DNA of 64,000 nucleotides from Undaria pinnatifida (taxonomy: Eukaryota; Sar; Phaeophyceae; Laminariales; Alariaceae). The notes beneath the pieces were generated by a model. That model was not told the origin of the DNA and did no database searches. It saw only the letters and a program-made list of their open reading frames with translations. Shown piece after piece: positions 42,406-55,259 of this stretch. Where the stretch lies: positions 165,021 through 229,020 of the forward strand of contig JABAKD010000107.1 in the NCBI GenBank assembly GCA_012845835.1, in the 5' to 3' direction. How positions within the stretch are numbered: position 1 is the stretch's first letter; the number at the start of each line of letters is the position of its first letter. Position numbers and translations under genes: made by a program.

Positions 42406-42639
42406 CTTGCTGGGTGATAGCCGGTTTTATGCCAGGACAAGTTGCGCTTCGTGCTGTGCGCTGTGTGCTGCGCGCTGTGCTGTTTTGTGCAGTGTGTAGC
42501 GCAGCGGCTCAGTGGGCCAGCGGGACAAAACAAAAATATTCACCCCGGGAGTTGTAAAAACCAAAAGGCGGCGGAAAGCCGGGAGAAGGGGACAAATCTA
42601 GGTAAACCTCCGAATCTATTGTGCATAACATGTGTGGGA

Positions 42640-43185
42640 CACAACAATAAGGGACCCCGAAGGAACAACATCATCGTCATGGAACATGGTGTGCGTACGA
42701 GCACGATTCAGAGCATATCAACAACTGCGATTATCATTGCCCGTCGCCAATCGACGAGGTAATGTATGCTGTCTGCGGTCTACTGGTAACTACTGTCCTC
42801 CGGATGAGTTTTTTGTGGTGTAAGATATGTTCTCATCCAATCAGCTGGTGGTATTTTTAGTTCCGGTTCGCATTGTTTTCATGAAACGACCGCTTTTTTT
42901 AGTAACAGCCAACGGCACGACGACGTCGAATGAGTAGTGGAAGTTTTCGGCAAAGATAAGGAATGAGAAGGGATTGTGTGGGGTCAGTACGTTCACAAAG
43001 CAGACACAACAACAAGGAAGGGAAGAAGGGACACCACCATCATGGAACATGGTATTAATAGTACTCGTACAAGCACGATTCAGGGCTCAAGGCGCATACC
43101 TGGTAGCAACTAACTGCGATTACAATTGCCAGTCGTCAATCGACAAGGTAGTTAGTGTATGCGGTCGGCGGTCTAACTAATAAAC
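42640..43185. repeat. Direct repeat pair upstream of GST
   Basis: About 42655-42790 and 43025-43180 share ATCATGGAACATGGT, GAGCACGATTCAG, CAACTGCGATTA, GTCAATCGACAAGGTA-type sequence and TATGCGGTCGGCGGTCTA or TCTGCGGTCTA. Confidence 0.75.
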
Positions 43186-43915
43186 ACCATAGTATATACA
43201 GTGTCTATAGACTATACTGCAAATTGTCCAGGGTGAGTCACCGACCTACTGTATATCTCTTTCATCAGGATAAAACTACTGTAGAACACGTGCGAACGAC
43301 TTGCCGTAAAAATTATGCAACTCACTGTGTACTAACAACCATATATCTCGTATAGGTTTAATTCAAACACCATATTGTCTATACCAGGTACCAGGTTTAT
43401 CATAAACGGGATACAGGTGTACCACGCAGCTTTCAACGTTGAGTTTCAACCATTCAATCGGTCGTGCCCACAGCTGAGACGTTTTTCAATGGAGCTATAG
43501 CACAAGCACGTGCGCCCAACAATAATGAGTTGTGTCTGGTGTACGCGCAACTTGCAAGGTTGAATTTTTCCACCACCCATATCGGTCGTACTAACAGCTG
43601 TCGTTTTTCAACATACGTTAAAGTATGTGAGAAAATATCTAAAAACCACTCCGCGGCGTGAGTTTTTCGTGTTTTTTATTATTTTATCATCAAATCAATG
43701 ACGAACACACAATAGACTAGAATAGACTAGACATTGTGATTGTCATTTTTCTCATCCAATCGAAGTGCTGGTGGTATTTTTAGTTGCGGCAAAAAAATGC
43801 ATTTTTTCATCGAATGCGGCCGTTTTTTTTCAGGAACAGCCCAGACGCGGCGACACGACGACGTCGAATGGAGCAGAAGAAGTCTTCGGCAAAGATAGGA
43901 GATGGGAAGGGACCG
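42820..43915. repeat. Second direct repeat pair upstream of GST
   Basis: 42828-42965 and 43738-43912 share TCTCATCCAATC, GCTGGTGGTATTTTTAGTT, GACGACGTCGAATG and TTCGGCAAAGATA. Neither copy has element ends. 43186-43730 shows nothing else. Confidence 0.75.
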
Positions 43916-45745
43916 TTGCACGACCGCACCTTACCGGGCGACGTGACCACAACAACAGCAGGCAACGGCAACCAATTCCTAGAAGTGACTTTTGGTCCCG
44001 CCGGGTTTTGTCACACACACGGGGTTATTTCAAAGCCCCCAAGTCCCTTTGCCATTCGACTCTATTTCTATTTTTTGCCTCATCCCATCTAATATCCTCG
44101 CACTACGGCGTGATACTGTCTCGCTCCCTCCCTGTAGTATTCTCTCAGATCCAGGGTCACATGGCGGGCCCTCTTCCCCCCTCCCCACTACGGTTCGCGT
44201 GCATTCATTTGGATCGCGAGAAGAATTAAGCTTTTCTTTCCCTTTTCGAGTCGAGTTGCGCCCCTGCCCACCCTGCTAGGCGTTCTTGGCAGTTTTAGTT
44301 AATCCTTTTTTTTTGTACTGTTGACCAAAAAACAAAAACAAAAAACTCCCACCGCGGCGGTGGGAATCGAACTCAAGGAATAACGAAAAACGCTGGTTAG
44401 TAGTATTCTAGGGTATAAACCACGCTGCACCACACCGGGGAGGGACCGCCGGCTATGGTGTTCAGATACTTCGCTGTACAATTTCATCTCGTTTTATTGT
44501 CCCATCCCCCCTTCCCTACTCGATCCTCAAAAGCTCTGTGGTGGCCGATCACTCATGCATCAATTCGATGCTTGATCTCGCTTACCAGGTGTAAAAGTTT
44601 ACTCTAAGCACCCGACCGGTATATTTGTTATTTCTCTGTCGCCGATCTCTCACGAAAAGTCGGTGCTTCTCGTGTGCCTGCTCTGTCGCGCCAACCGTGG
44701 CGGAGGTCTGGTCGGGCAGATCGACATGTCGCAACGCATCATCCGCCCGTCTTTTTTAATCTCTGCTCCAGTCATGACGACGGTCGCTTCGAAGCTGCCG
44801 TATATGCCAAAGGTGTAGCTGTCCAGCTACCTCTCTCTCCCTCTCCACCCGTGTCGCGATCTACCACTACTGCGAATCAGGGGCTACGTTTTTTTCATTT
44901 TTTTTTCTGCTGCCGCGGTCGCGACGGCGGCGGATGCTGTTGTAGCTGTCCAGCCGTCTCTAACGTGCATGGCACGGTGGAATGCACCGCTGATTTTCTG
45001 ACGCTTCTAATTTGACCAGTATACCTCACCGGTCCAAAGCACGCTCCAAAGCACTGAGAACGTGACTGATTCTACAATAGCCCGCCCCTCTTTAACAAAC
45101 GTTTCACGGCTGCACGGCTCGAGGAAGAATGTGCCTTGCAAAAACTATCTTCTTGAGCAAGTAAGTGTTTTCCTGTTTTTTAGCAAGAAAGGACTATCGA
45201 GCGATGGCGTCGCGGGTTGGCAAAAGAGGCACCGTGTTTCAGGAGAAAATGGCCGGGAGATCTGGTTTTAAAACCGGCGATTTCGCCAAAAGAAAAATTG
45301 GGGGGACTGGGCACCGCATTGAACGACCCATGTATATTCTTGATCAAAGCAAGCGTTCTGTGGGCCGATGGTGATCAACCCTCGCCGCTAAACCCTACGA
45401 GTACTAGATGTGCACACAACACGTGAAACGTGCTTTTCATTGTCAAAAGAAAAAAATGAAAATCCGTCGATTTCGGGCTAACCCCTTATTTAGAAGCTTT
45501 TAACATTATTCTACTCTTACTCCAAGTGTTTTGTGCCCATGTCTCGGGAGTGCGGTGCTAAGAGGAGCCCCGTGGTTCAGAAAGCCTAGTTACTTAGTAG
45601 CCCCTTTAGAGCCCCAACCCCCCCCCCCCCCCCCGGGGTACTAATTCCAAGTAGTTTTATCCCCAGTAACGGGTTTCCAGCCGTGAAGGCGTTGAGCCAA
45701 AAGTGTGCTACCTTATCGTAGAAAGCGTTCTTCGTTTCTTTCTTT
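43916..45745. other. No gene recognised; a MITE-1-related tail at the end
   Basis: A tRNA-like segment lies at 44345-44440 on the minus strand (see rejected items). 45455-45745 includes CCGTCGATTTCGGGCTAACC, a poly(C) run at 45620-45636, CCAAGTAGTTTTATCCCC and CCTTATCGTAGAAAGCG, a decayed MITE-1 relative also seen at 57640-57837. Otherwise nothing. Confidence 0.4.
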
Positions 45746-45746
45746 C

Positions 45747-46097
45747 GAGCCAATCCACGGTAAGGGGAGAGTTGCAGCAGATTCTAGAAATTTTCTGAGG
45801 TCCTCGAACGCGAGGAGCTCGATATCTCGCCCGAAAAATGACTTCGAAGGTATTCCTTTGCACAACCCAACCAAGCTGCACTGTCAATATGCCTTGAGTA
45901 GTTCTAAAACAATGTGTACCACACTCGTGAAATTTCTTCACTAACCGGCTGTCCCCTCACATGAGGAGGTCAATTGGCCAGAAGGTATACATTTTTTTGG
46001 CTCACTAACCGGCAGTCCCTCACATGAGGAGCTCAATTGGCCAGAAGGTATACCTTTTTTTGGCCGAAAATCTGCAACCCCTACCGTGGGATGACTC
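45747..46097 (+). mobile_element. MITE-2 copy D, with internal duplication
   Basis: Ends GAGCCAATCCACGGTAAGGG and CAACCCCTACCGTGGGATGACTC (shortened at its left side in other copies), flanks TTTC and TTTG. The segment CACTAACCGGC...CAATTGGCCAGAAGGTATAC is present twice in tandem (about 45938-46005 and 46003-46065). Confidence 0.8.
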
Positions 46098-46352
46098 TTT
46101 GTTTCCATCTATCGCGACCGAAAGGCAGTGACTACATACGGGGCCCGAGAGTGTATTTGTGCTTGTTGCCCTGACTACGTGGCCAGGTACACAACAACAG
46201 CAGCAGCAGCAGCAGTTTGGGGATCGAGCTCACGCATTGGTCTGGGCGTGGGAAGAATGTGCATGGCCACCGGCGCTTGGTCACCTTTTCATGTTTTGGT
46301 GCCGATATGGTATGTACGACCGACTCTAAATTTTTACTTGTATCATCGCACG

Positions 46353-47950
46353 CAGTGTTGGGCGCCGAAACCGATTTTGGTGTCTCATGCCCGGTGTTTT
46401 AAACCGGTTTTTGTAACCGATAACCGGCCATTTCCGAACCGATTGTTCGGTTATTTAAAATTATCCAACCGGACAACCGGTTCGATTATTTTCCGGTCGA
46501 TTATGGCGTCTCCCATCCCGTACCCCCATGTAACACCTCTGTACATATCTGTATGTAAACCCCGACGTGTATGTCAGCACGTGATCATAGTATATGGTCG
46601 TGAGATTTTGATGCATCATTGGCGTGATGCGTGATGCGCGCGATGGATGGATGGTTGGCAATCTTGTGAGCCATCAAAGCTAGAAGGTCGTCAATGACGC
46701 GATCAGTCATGTATGAGCCAATGAACCAACACGAGCAGAGTGCGTTCTCCTATGCATTGATTTCTCTTCTAGTACGTGGTTAACGCCTCATTACAGCCGG
46801 AAGGCCTTTCTTTTTACAAATATACTTGAAGTTAGTATAGAGAGGGATTTTGGGGGGGCTCCAACGGGGTGCAATGGCACGGCAGGGGGGGGGGGGGTTA
46901 GTACCCCCTTTTGGGCACTTTTGTTTTCCGTGGCTCGGCGTCACTAGCACGAGTTACCGATCCCCCCCCCCCCCTGTTCCGTGCGTGCTGTTGAAAATTT
47001 CTCGATATTAATTCGAGATCAAGGTATGGGTATCTACGCTGCACCAAAAAAAAAATCGCCGAACGTGTGTGTTTTTGTCTAAGCGAGGTACAGAGTCACT
47101 GAAAAATGGGGGTATGCTCCCAACGTAGCCTTCATCAGGGGTCAAGCTCGACGATGATTTCATTTTTCTTTCCCTCGTCGGGGAAGAACTGAACCTCGAG
47201 CATTTTGTCTTCATTCAGCGTGTGTCGGTTTTTTTTGCAGTGGTCTTGGGAAGCCCTCTCGTCTCGCGTTTTGTATTGGAAACGAGAAGACGGGATCTCC
47301 GAGCTCGCCGCTCCTGCTGCATGCGTTTCTTCGTGGTCCATGCTCTGCACCCTGTGCTCGCTTGCTAGCTGAACGCTGTACGCCAATGATTCATGCCGAA
47401 TGGCACAACAAGATGATATGCTGTTTTTGCACGCGATGTGTGTTGTTCGCCTTGCGATGGATGTGATACGGATATATACGGTGATTTCTCGTATAAATTC
47501 GTGGGGACATTTCTTGTGCATAAATTGACTTGCGGAAAGCACGAGAGCGTGAGTTAGCAACACTCGATGAAAAATCGACGAGCAGTGGGATTGCTGAACC
47601 CTATGCACGATAAAATTTTGAAGGCAAGAACCGGGGGGAAGAAGGGACGACACCTGTGACCACGGCTTGTCCAGAAGCTGAAAAGTAGACGTGTGAAAAA
47701 AAAAAGAAAGTAATGTGCCGGCTGACGTGCACTCGAAAAATACCGGGGGGGGGTTCATGGTGGAGTGCGAACTTGGCGCAAAAAATCAATTTATTGTGCG
47801 AAGTAACCGACTGAATAACCGGCCGGAAAATTCTCGGTTTCGGTTTCGGCTTCGGTTATTTCCTTCAGATAACCGAGTAGTCGAAGGCATTCTTCGGTCG
47901 GTTATTTGCTAACCGACCGAGCCCAAAATGGGCTTCGGTGCCCAATACTG
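46353..47950. mobile_element. hAT-like non-autonomous element, about 1.6 kb
   Basis: Left end CAGTGTTGGGCGCCGAAACC, right end inverted, CAGTATTGGGCACCGAAGCC. Both subterminal regions are rich in CGGTTAT and AACCGG motifs (46390-46500 and 47800-47925). CAGTGTTGGGC-type ends are typical of hAT elements. The 8-bp flanks do not match and no transposase is present. A SINE is inserted inside. Confidence 0.6.
47488..47712 (+). mobile_element. tRNA-derived SINE, 5'-truncated, inside the hAT-like element
   Basis: Starts at CTCGTATAAATTCGTGGGGA and follows the 30535 copy to the end (GATGAAAAATCGACGAGCAG, AACCGGGGGGAAGAAGGGAC, CTTGTCCAGAAGCTG) and an A-rich tail. The pol III boxes are missing. Confidence 0.8.
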
Positions 47951-49300
47951 GTGCTGACCTACATGTAAGGCGGTATTTCGGGGTAGGGGATAAGGGACGC
48001 CGTAACCGAACCGGAAAATCGCGTGTCATCACGGTTTTAGGAGGTCATAATGTTCGAAATTTGAAATCGTATGCGACAGCAGCCGGTCACGATTTTCAGG
48101 CAATATCTGATTGCAAGCGTTGAGTTGAGACATGTGGCGGGAGGACGAGTTCTGCAAGTAAGTGGTGTTGAGTGAGGCTTGTTGTCTTCGCAACAAATCG
48201 GTTATTTCTACCCAACGCCATCCCGATTCTTCGTCTTCTATAAGAGAGAGATACGTATTGTGGGGGCTCACAGATTGTGAAGCAGAAATACCAAGAGCAA
48301 CCAATCGAAAAATGAACAGAGGGAAGAAAAATGAGACGTCAGCGTACCGGTCACGAATAACGCAGACACAAAACCAACCCGAGGAGTGGATTTCAACGGT
48401 AAAAACGTGAGAGAAAAAGTGCAGAAGAAGAGAGGGTTCATTCTCTGTGGAATGGGACATGCATAAACATGACAAACAAATGTGCGCACATAAAGACGCA
48501 AAATGAGACAGGAAGACCGAACAAATTAACCCTCTCTCTCCGTTGGATGCCCCCAATTTCTCATGTGCCGCGTAGGCTTTGGAAGAGTGGGTGTGGTGTG
48601 CATCACTATTATTGTCGAACGCGAAGAAGGAAGAGCAGGAGGGGCAGATAGAGGGAGAGAGAAAACGAAAAAAAACGAACAAAAAAAAGAGAGCAATAAA
48701 AGGCCAAGCAACAACACACTGTAAGAGAAGCACGATCGGCACACACACTTTTCCAGCGCTCTGGTGACTAGACGCGCCTGCAGGTGGCTAGCCACGCGGT
48801 CTGCCACCTCTCGTTGCCCCCGACAGCGGCCTCCGATTTCAGCGCTGCAACCGCTGTCGCCTCCCCCAGGGAAAAACGAAGGTGAAGAAGCAAAATAACA
48901 AGCCGGACAACAGAAAAAGAAAAAAGAAAAGGGGGCACCAAATATTTTCGCACAGGTTCCATACGTTCGTCGTACATCTTTGGTGCCTTGCCACACACGA
49001 TCTGCCGGTTATCTTCTGCTTTCATCGGCGACAGCGGTATCAGTGCGGCTGCCCCCCCCCCCGCTCCTTCCCCCCTTCTCCTTTCTCGCCCTAGTTATTT
49101 CCGTCGTCGTTTGCATGCCGTAACCTGCTTTTTCCACCTCGGCCCTGTGCCACCTGTGGCCATGAAACCATCCGCCGCTTTGACGATCCCGCTCGGTACG
49201 AACGACGTGCCGGCCTGTTTTAGCGGTGGTGGGCAGCAGTAGCACCGTCTCTATTCAGCACGAACCAAATAACATGAAAAAAAAAAAGCATATATAGATA
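47951..49300. other. No gene recognised
   Basis: Small frames on both strands; a minus frame near 48768-48860 (GEATAVAALKSEAAVGGNER) looks faintly coding but has no partner exon. Confidence 0.4.
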
Positions 49301-49311
49301 TATAGTTGCAC

Positions 49312-49347
49312 AAATTACAAACAAACAAACAAACAAACAAACAAACA
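49312..49347. repeat. (AAAC)n microsatellite
   Basis: Eight CAAA units in a row. 49348-49609 shows nothing recognisable. Confidence 0.95.
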
Positions 49348-49609
49348 ATAAGTAATGTTCGTACTAACAGTACTACAGTTTCGACCCTAGCGGGGATATC
49401 CTCCTCAAGTATCCCCTGCTTTTGAGGAGGAGGGAAGCATAATTACGAAATTACACGTGAGTAATCAAGCAGCCCCCGAAAAATCAACAGCGGTGAGAAT
49501 TACGTTACGTATTATCATAGTGTATAGTATATACTGGGTTGCATGCTGCATCTAACATCAAACCTTCTAGAATAGTAAACATTACAAGCCAGATGATATA
49601 AAGGGATGT

Positions 49610-51245
49610 CTTATTGCTTCAATCGTCAGGTTTGTCCCCTTTGAGAATTTATAGTTTCCGCGCACATATTGAAATGTCTCGCCCCCCGCCCCCCCCCCCC
49701 CCTCTCCTCCCCCTCCACTGACCTCTTTTTCATAACAAACCCCAACCCTTTCCCCCCCCCGCCCCTCCGTCCCCCGATCCCCCCCCCCCCCTTCCGCCTA
49801 GTCTGTCCAAACGCCCCACTCACAATCAAAATCGGCCTGAGTAATAAATCACCTATACGCAGTTGATACCACGTCATTATCTTTCTGACCATCCATGACG
49901 AAGGGTTCAATCATCCCCCCCCCCCCCCCCCCCCCCCCCCTCCAACGCCCCCTCTTTTCCGACCACCTACACGATCGCCTAGACCTAGCACCACGCGTAT
50001 AACAAGCTGCTACATATCTTTGATCTCACAGCCGAAGTGTATTTGAATATTATTTGTGACCTAAACCTCCTAAACCCCCCCCCCCCCCTCTTGCTCTCCC
50101 TTACTCAAACGCCCCACCAAATATCAAAATCCGCCACATTAATAAACACTTCACGCACAGGATATCACCTCATTATCTTTCGAGAGCCATCCATGCCGAT
50201 GTGTTTCCCCCCCCACCCCCCCCCCTCCAACGCCCCCTCTTTCCCGACCACCTGCACGATCGCCTAGACCTAGCACCACGCGTATGACAAGCTGATACAT
50301 ATCTTTGATCTCACAGCCGAAGTGTATTTGAATATTATTTGTGACCTAAACCTCCTAAAAAATCATCCCCCCCCCCCCCTCTTGCTCTCCCTTACTCAAA
50401 CGCCCCACCAAATATCAAAATCCGCCACATTAATAAACACTTCACGCACAGGATATCACCTCATTATCTTTCGAGAGCCATCCATGCCGCTGTGTCCCCC
50501 CCCCCCCCCCCCGCCTCGAACGCCCCCTTCTTCCCCATCACCCGCACCTTCGCCTAGACCTAGCACCACACGTATAACAAACCCCTCACCTAAAGCCTTC
50601 CCCCCCCCCCCCCCCCTCTCCCCCACCCCCCACCCCCGCCCCCACCCCCCACCCTCCCCCCCCAACCCATCCCAACCCCACCCCCTCGAACACTCCACCC
50701 TCTCTTTACTCACTGATTGTACGACTTACCCCAGGATATACACGATAAACTGATGTATTATTTCCAAAAATGTCACATTTATCCCCTCGAAATAATGTAT
50801 AGTTTCCAGGCACATATCGAGCTGCCCCCCCCCCCCCCCCCGCCCCCAATAATATACTGGTGCCAAAACCGTCAGATTTATCCCCTCGAAAGGATTTATA
50901 GCTTACATGCACAAATTGCCCCTTCCCCCCCCCCCCCCCCCCCCCCGCCCCCCTCCAAACCCGCTCGCTTTTGATCACAACCAGGCCCCCCCTTTCCCTT
51001 CACAGCTGCCAGATTTTGTCCCCCTCAGAAACGGGTTTTATAGTTTCCGCGCACAGACTGACTAAAATCATCCTGTTGACCCTGATAGCTACACTGTAGC
51101 TGTAAGGGGAGTCGCCGACCTATATCCTTAATGAGGACACACAACTCGTAATGCGCGCGATCGGAGTATCACACACAGCTTGCAAAGATGAGTTTCGACG
51201 AAATCTTCGATCTCACAGCTGGAGTGTATTTTAATTTTTATAATA
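49610..51245 (+). repeat. Family C repeat, longest copy, with 285-bp internal duplication
   Basis: Contains every module, with poly(C) runs up to about 24 bp. Segment 50025-50310 (GATCTCACAGCCGAAGTGTA, CTCTTGCTCTCCCTTACTCA, CACTTCACGCACAGGATATC, CGAGAGCCATCCATGCCG) is repeated at 50312-50600. The outer end GGAGTGTATTTTAATTTTTA is at the right. Confidence 0.85.
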
Positions 51246-52129
51246 TTGTGTGCACGAATATTTCTGGCCGAAATCCAACATCTGTCTCTGTTTTCTGCTT
51301 CCGCGCCTAATAAGGCATACAGTTTACAACAATTATTGTCTCCCAGCCCGAGTTCATTTTCATAGCTAGATACTTGTCGTATTATCTTTAGATAATTATT
51401 TTTCACCCGGTACATGATTTATTGTGTAATCATCTCGTGTTGTTGAGGCCACTGTTTATGGAGCAACGAATCTCGATCTTCTTGTTTTTCTCCAGATCTT
51501 TCCTCTTTCCTGCGGTATCTACAAGTAAGTATTGTGAGTCTGTTTCCCGCGCGGAGAGCTCAAAACCGGCCAGATTGTCTTGCAACAGTCAGTTGGCTCT
51601 TCGAGCTCTCCTTCACGGCTTTCCGGCAAACGTATACGTTGCTACAGGAGCGGTTACACTTCGAATTATTTCCCAACAAGAAGAAGAGAGAACCAACCAA
51701 CGTCCATCTATCTGCAGAGAAAACAAATCATGTTCCGTGTGTATTTCTGGCCAGCTATAATATTTATGTGGAAAATAGAAAATAACGGGAATTTCGATGT
51801 ATTTTTGAATGACTCTGATCCCGCCATTAATTACGCCAGAGTAACTTGTTATTTACTCCTTCAGCAATGACTACTTTCGCCGGAAAGCCCTGGGAGATAG
51901 GGCTCGAACAGATACTTGTACCCAGGAGAGTGGCCGGTTTTGTGCTCTTCGCGAGAAAACGTGTGATGGCTTAAAGAGGTAGGAAAGCGTGAAGATCTGG
52001 AGAAAAAAAACAAGATCGATCGTGATTCGTTGTTCCATAAATCCTCTGGTCTGCTACTAATGGTAGATTTTTTTTTATCGTATGTGCCTGGTAAGTGTAA
52101 CACGAACACCCCTCGTGTGGTGTTTAATA
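51246..52129. other. No gene or repeat recognised
   Basis: Nothing supported. Two segments with TCTCCAGATCTTTCC and its inverse AGATCTGGAGAAA (51492 and 51993) hint at a foldback of about 500 bp. Confidence 0.35.
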
Positions 52130-52960
52130 TTCATATCGTACGAACTAAAAATAAATTGCAATACACTCCATCGAGCTGTTGAGATCGAAGAATTCCTCGA
52201 AACCCATGATTATGCAAGCTGTGTGTGATGCTTCGATTGCGCGTATTACTGTGTGCGTGTCCTCGTTAAGGATATAGGTCGGCGACTCCCCTTGGAGCTA
52301 CAGTGCAGATTGTACCAGGGTCAGCAGGGTGATGTTAAACAGCCTGTGCACGGAAACTGCAGAAGAACCCGTTTTTGAAAGGGACAAAATCTGGTGGCTG
52401 TGAAATTCATCAGTTTATTATGTATATCCTTGAAGTCATATAATATTTCGGTGACGGGAGGGCGGAGTTTTTGAGGGGGTGGGGGGGGGAGTTCCAAACA
52501 TTTTCAGGTCGCATAAATGTATACCAAGTAGGGGTTTACTGCACGCGTGGTGCTAAATCTAGGCGATGGCGGGGGTGGCGGGGGAGGAGGGGGCGGGAAG
52601 GAGGTGAATTTATACTTGAAGAACATACAAATTAATTGGAGGTACTACTGCATGGGTGGCTAGAAAGTTAAAGAATGCCTCGTAGGTGGTATCACCTGTC
52701 GTGCAGCGTTTATTATTCTGGTGAGTGTCGATCTTAGGTGGGGCGGCGGGGGAGGGGAGTGTGGGAGGGGGGGGAAAGGAAACAGAGGTGGATGCGAAAA
52801 AAAATATTCTACCTGCGCGCTAAATGCAGACGCCCCCGGTATTTCAAAGATAAACTTTGAGGTGGATGCGAGGGAAAATGTTTTCACGCGACGCTGTTTT
52901 ATTGCGTTAATAATGCTATCAATAATAGTGGTTTTCTTATTTATGGTAAATGATCCGAAC
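52130..52960 (-). repeat. Family C repeat, inverted, diverged
   Basis: Outer end at left (ATTGCAATACACTCCATCGA), then GGTCGGCGACTCCCCTTGGA, GGGACAAAATCTG, G-rich tracts and CTAGGCGATGG. The inner part (52735-52890) supplies the match to 8520-8669 and 9205-9320. Bases 52961-53204 show nothing. Confidence 0.75.
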
Positions 52961-53324
52961 CCAAAAAAAAAAAACGAGAGAAAGAAAAACAAAATTGTAC
53001 GTGCTGCCGTTAAAATACAGTAATAATAGTAGTACCGAATTTGGATGCTGACTTTCTGTGCGGTCTGCTTGCTTCGCCGATTGGCTTTGTGTGACGGCAT
53101 CACAAGCAGCGATCAGTGGGCAGCACGTGCAGAGCGCGCTATGCAGTAACATTTGAACCTGCTGAAACAACACGTTCGGGCAAGTCTCCGGTACAATGGC
53201 ATACTATCAAATATATATATGAGTTTTTTTGACGTCACAATCAGTTTGATGATCTCACGGCTCGATACGTGTGCCTTTTTTCATTATATTTTAAACTCTA
53301 ACGTATGATATTGCTATGATATAA

Positions 53325-53790
53325 TATATTTAGTTTCCAGGCACATATTGAGCTGCCCCCCCCCCCCCCCCACCCCACCCCCCCCGCCCCCAATAATATA
53401 CTGGTGCCAAAACCGTCAGATTTATCCCCTCGAAAGGATTTATAGCTTACATGCACAAATTGCCCCTTCCCCCTCCCCCCCCCCCCGCCCCCCTCCAAAC
53501 CCGCTCGCTTTTGATCAAAACCAGGCCCCCCTTTCCCTCCACAGCTGTCAGATTTTGTCCCCCGCAGAAACAGGTTTTATTGTTTCCGCGCACAGACTGA
53601 CCAAAATCACCCTGTTGACCCCGATAGCTACACTGTAGTTGTAAGGGGAGTCGCCGACCTATATCCTTATTGAGGACACACAACTCATAATGCGCGCGAT
53701 CGGAGTATCACACACAGCTTGCAAAGATGAGTTTCGACGAAATCTTCGATCTCACAGCTGGAGTGTATTTTCATTTTTTATAATATATTT
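53325..53790 (+). repeat. Family C repeat, short plus copy
   Basis: Poly(C) tract, CCGTCAGATTTATCCCCTCG, CAGATTTTGTCCCCCGCAGA, outer end GTGTATTTTCATTTTTTATA at the right. Confidence 0.85.
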
Positions 53791-53924
53791 TATGATGCAC
53801 GGCGTTTGACAAATGGTGATTATAGTATGAAGATTAATACAGGGGCGCAGAGTACGAGTAGCATCGACAAAACGTAAGTACGTACATTATTACTCCCAGA
53901 TATAATAACAGGTAGTAGACTATA
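53791..53924. repeat. Spacer module M between facing family C copies
   Basis: GCACGGCGTTTGACAAATGG, ACAGGGGCGCAGAGTACGAG, TAGCATCGACAAAACG. The same module occurs at 55845-56240 and partly at 53205-53324 and 55085-55265. Confidence 0.75.
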
Positions 53925-55080
53925 TTATAAAAAATGAAAATACACTCCAGCTGTGAGATCGAAGATTTCGTCGAAACTCGTCTTTGCAATCTGTGTGTGA
54001 TACTCCGATCGCGCGTATTACGGGTCGTGTGTCCTCATTGAGGATATAGGTCGGCGACTCCCCTTGCAACTACAGTGTAGCTTTCAGGGTCAACAGGATG
54101 ATTTTAGTCAGTCTGTGCGCGGAAACTATAAAACCCGTTTCTGAGGGGGAAAAAATCTGACAGCTGTGGAGGGAAATGTATCCGTTTATCAAGTGAATCC
54201 TGTAAGTCGAATGACCGGTGAGGGGGGGGCGGAGTTTTGAAGGACGTGGGGGCCTGGTTTTGATCAAAAGCGAGCGGGGTCGGAGGGGGGGGGGGGGGAC
54301 TGGGAGGGGCGGACGGGCGGGAAATTTGTGCGTGGAAGCTATAAATCCTTTTAAGGGGATAAATCTGACGGTTTAAAAAAAAAAAAAAAATGCACCAGTT
54401 TATCATGGGGGGGGGTTGGGGCGGGGGTGGGGCGGGTGGGGCAGCTCAATCTGTGCGTAGAAACTATACATTATTTTGAGGGGATAAATGTGACGGTTTT
54501 GGAAAGAATGCATCAGTTTATCATGTATATCCTGGGGTAAGTCGTACAATCAGTGAGTAGAGGGCGGAGTGTTCGAGGTGGTGGGGGTGGGATGGGGTGG
54601 GGGGGGGGGGAGGTGGGGGGTGGGGGCGGGGGGGGGGGGGGGGGATGGAAGGGTTTTAGGTGAGGGGTTTGTTATACGTGTGGTGCTAGGTCTAGGAGAT
54701 GGTGCGGGTGGTGGGGAAGAAGGGGGCGTTCGGGGCGGGGGGGGGGGGGGGGGAAGCAGCGGCATGGATGGCTCTAGAAAGATAACGAGGTGATATCCTG
54801 TGCGTGAAGTGTTTATTAATCTGGCGGATTTCGATATTAGGTGGGGCGTTTAAGCAAGGGAGAGCGAGAAGGGGGGGGGGGGGGGGGTTTTTAGGAGATT
54901 TAGGTCACTAATAATATTCAAATACACTCCGGCTGTGAGATCAAAGATATGTAGGGGCTTGTTATACGCGTGGTGCTAGGTCTAGGCAATCGTGCGGGTG
55001 GTTGGAAAAGAGGGGGCGTTGGAGGGGGGGGGGAATGAAAACTACGTCATGGATGGTCAGAAAGATAATGACGTGATATC
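53925..55080 (-). repeat. Family C repeat, inverted long copy with G-tracts
   Basis: Mirror of 53325-53790 at its outer end (TATAAAAAATGAAAATACAC), then long poly(G) tracts and islands GCATCAGTTTATCATGTATA, GGTGCTAGGTCTAGGAGATG, and a second outer-end-like piece at 54910-54950. Confidence 0.85.
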
Positions 55081-55259
55081 AACTGCTTTCAGTATATTTT
55101 AGTGTACATAGTGATGTGTCGGAGTATCAAATATGGGTTCTAAAAATATCAAAATCAGTTTGTTGATCTCACCGCTTGATACGTGCCTTTTTTCATTTCA
55201 TTTTAAACCAACGTATGATATTACTATGATATCATATATGTTACGATGCACGGCGTTTG

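Noticed and set aside
44345-44440. tRNA-like segment on the minus strand (A-box-like TGGTGCAGCGTGG, B-box-like AGTTCGATTCC)
   Set aside because: The T-stem has mismatches and no acceptor stem pairs. It could be a tRNA pseudogene or a SINE head, but has no body shared with other SINEs here.
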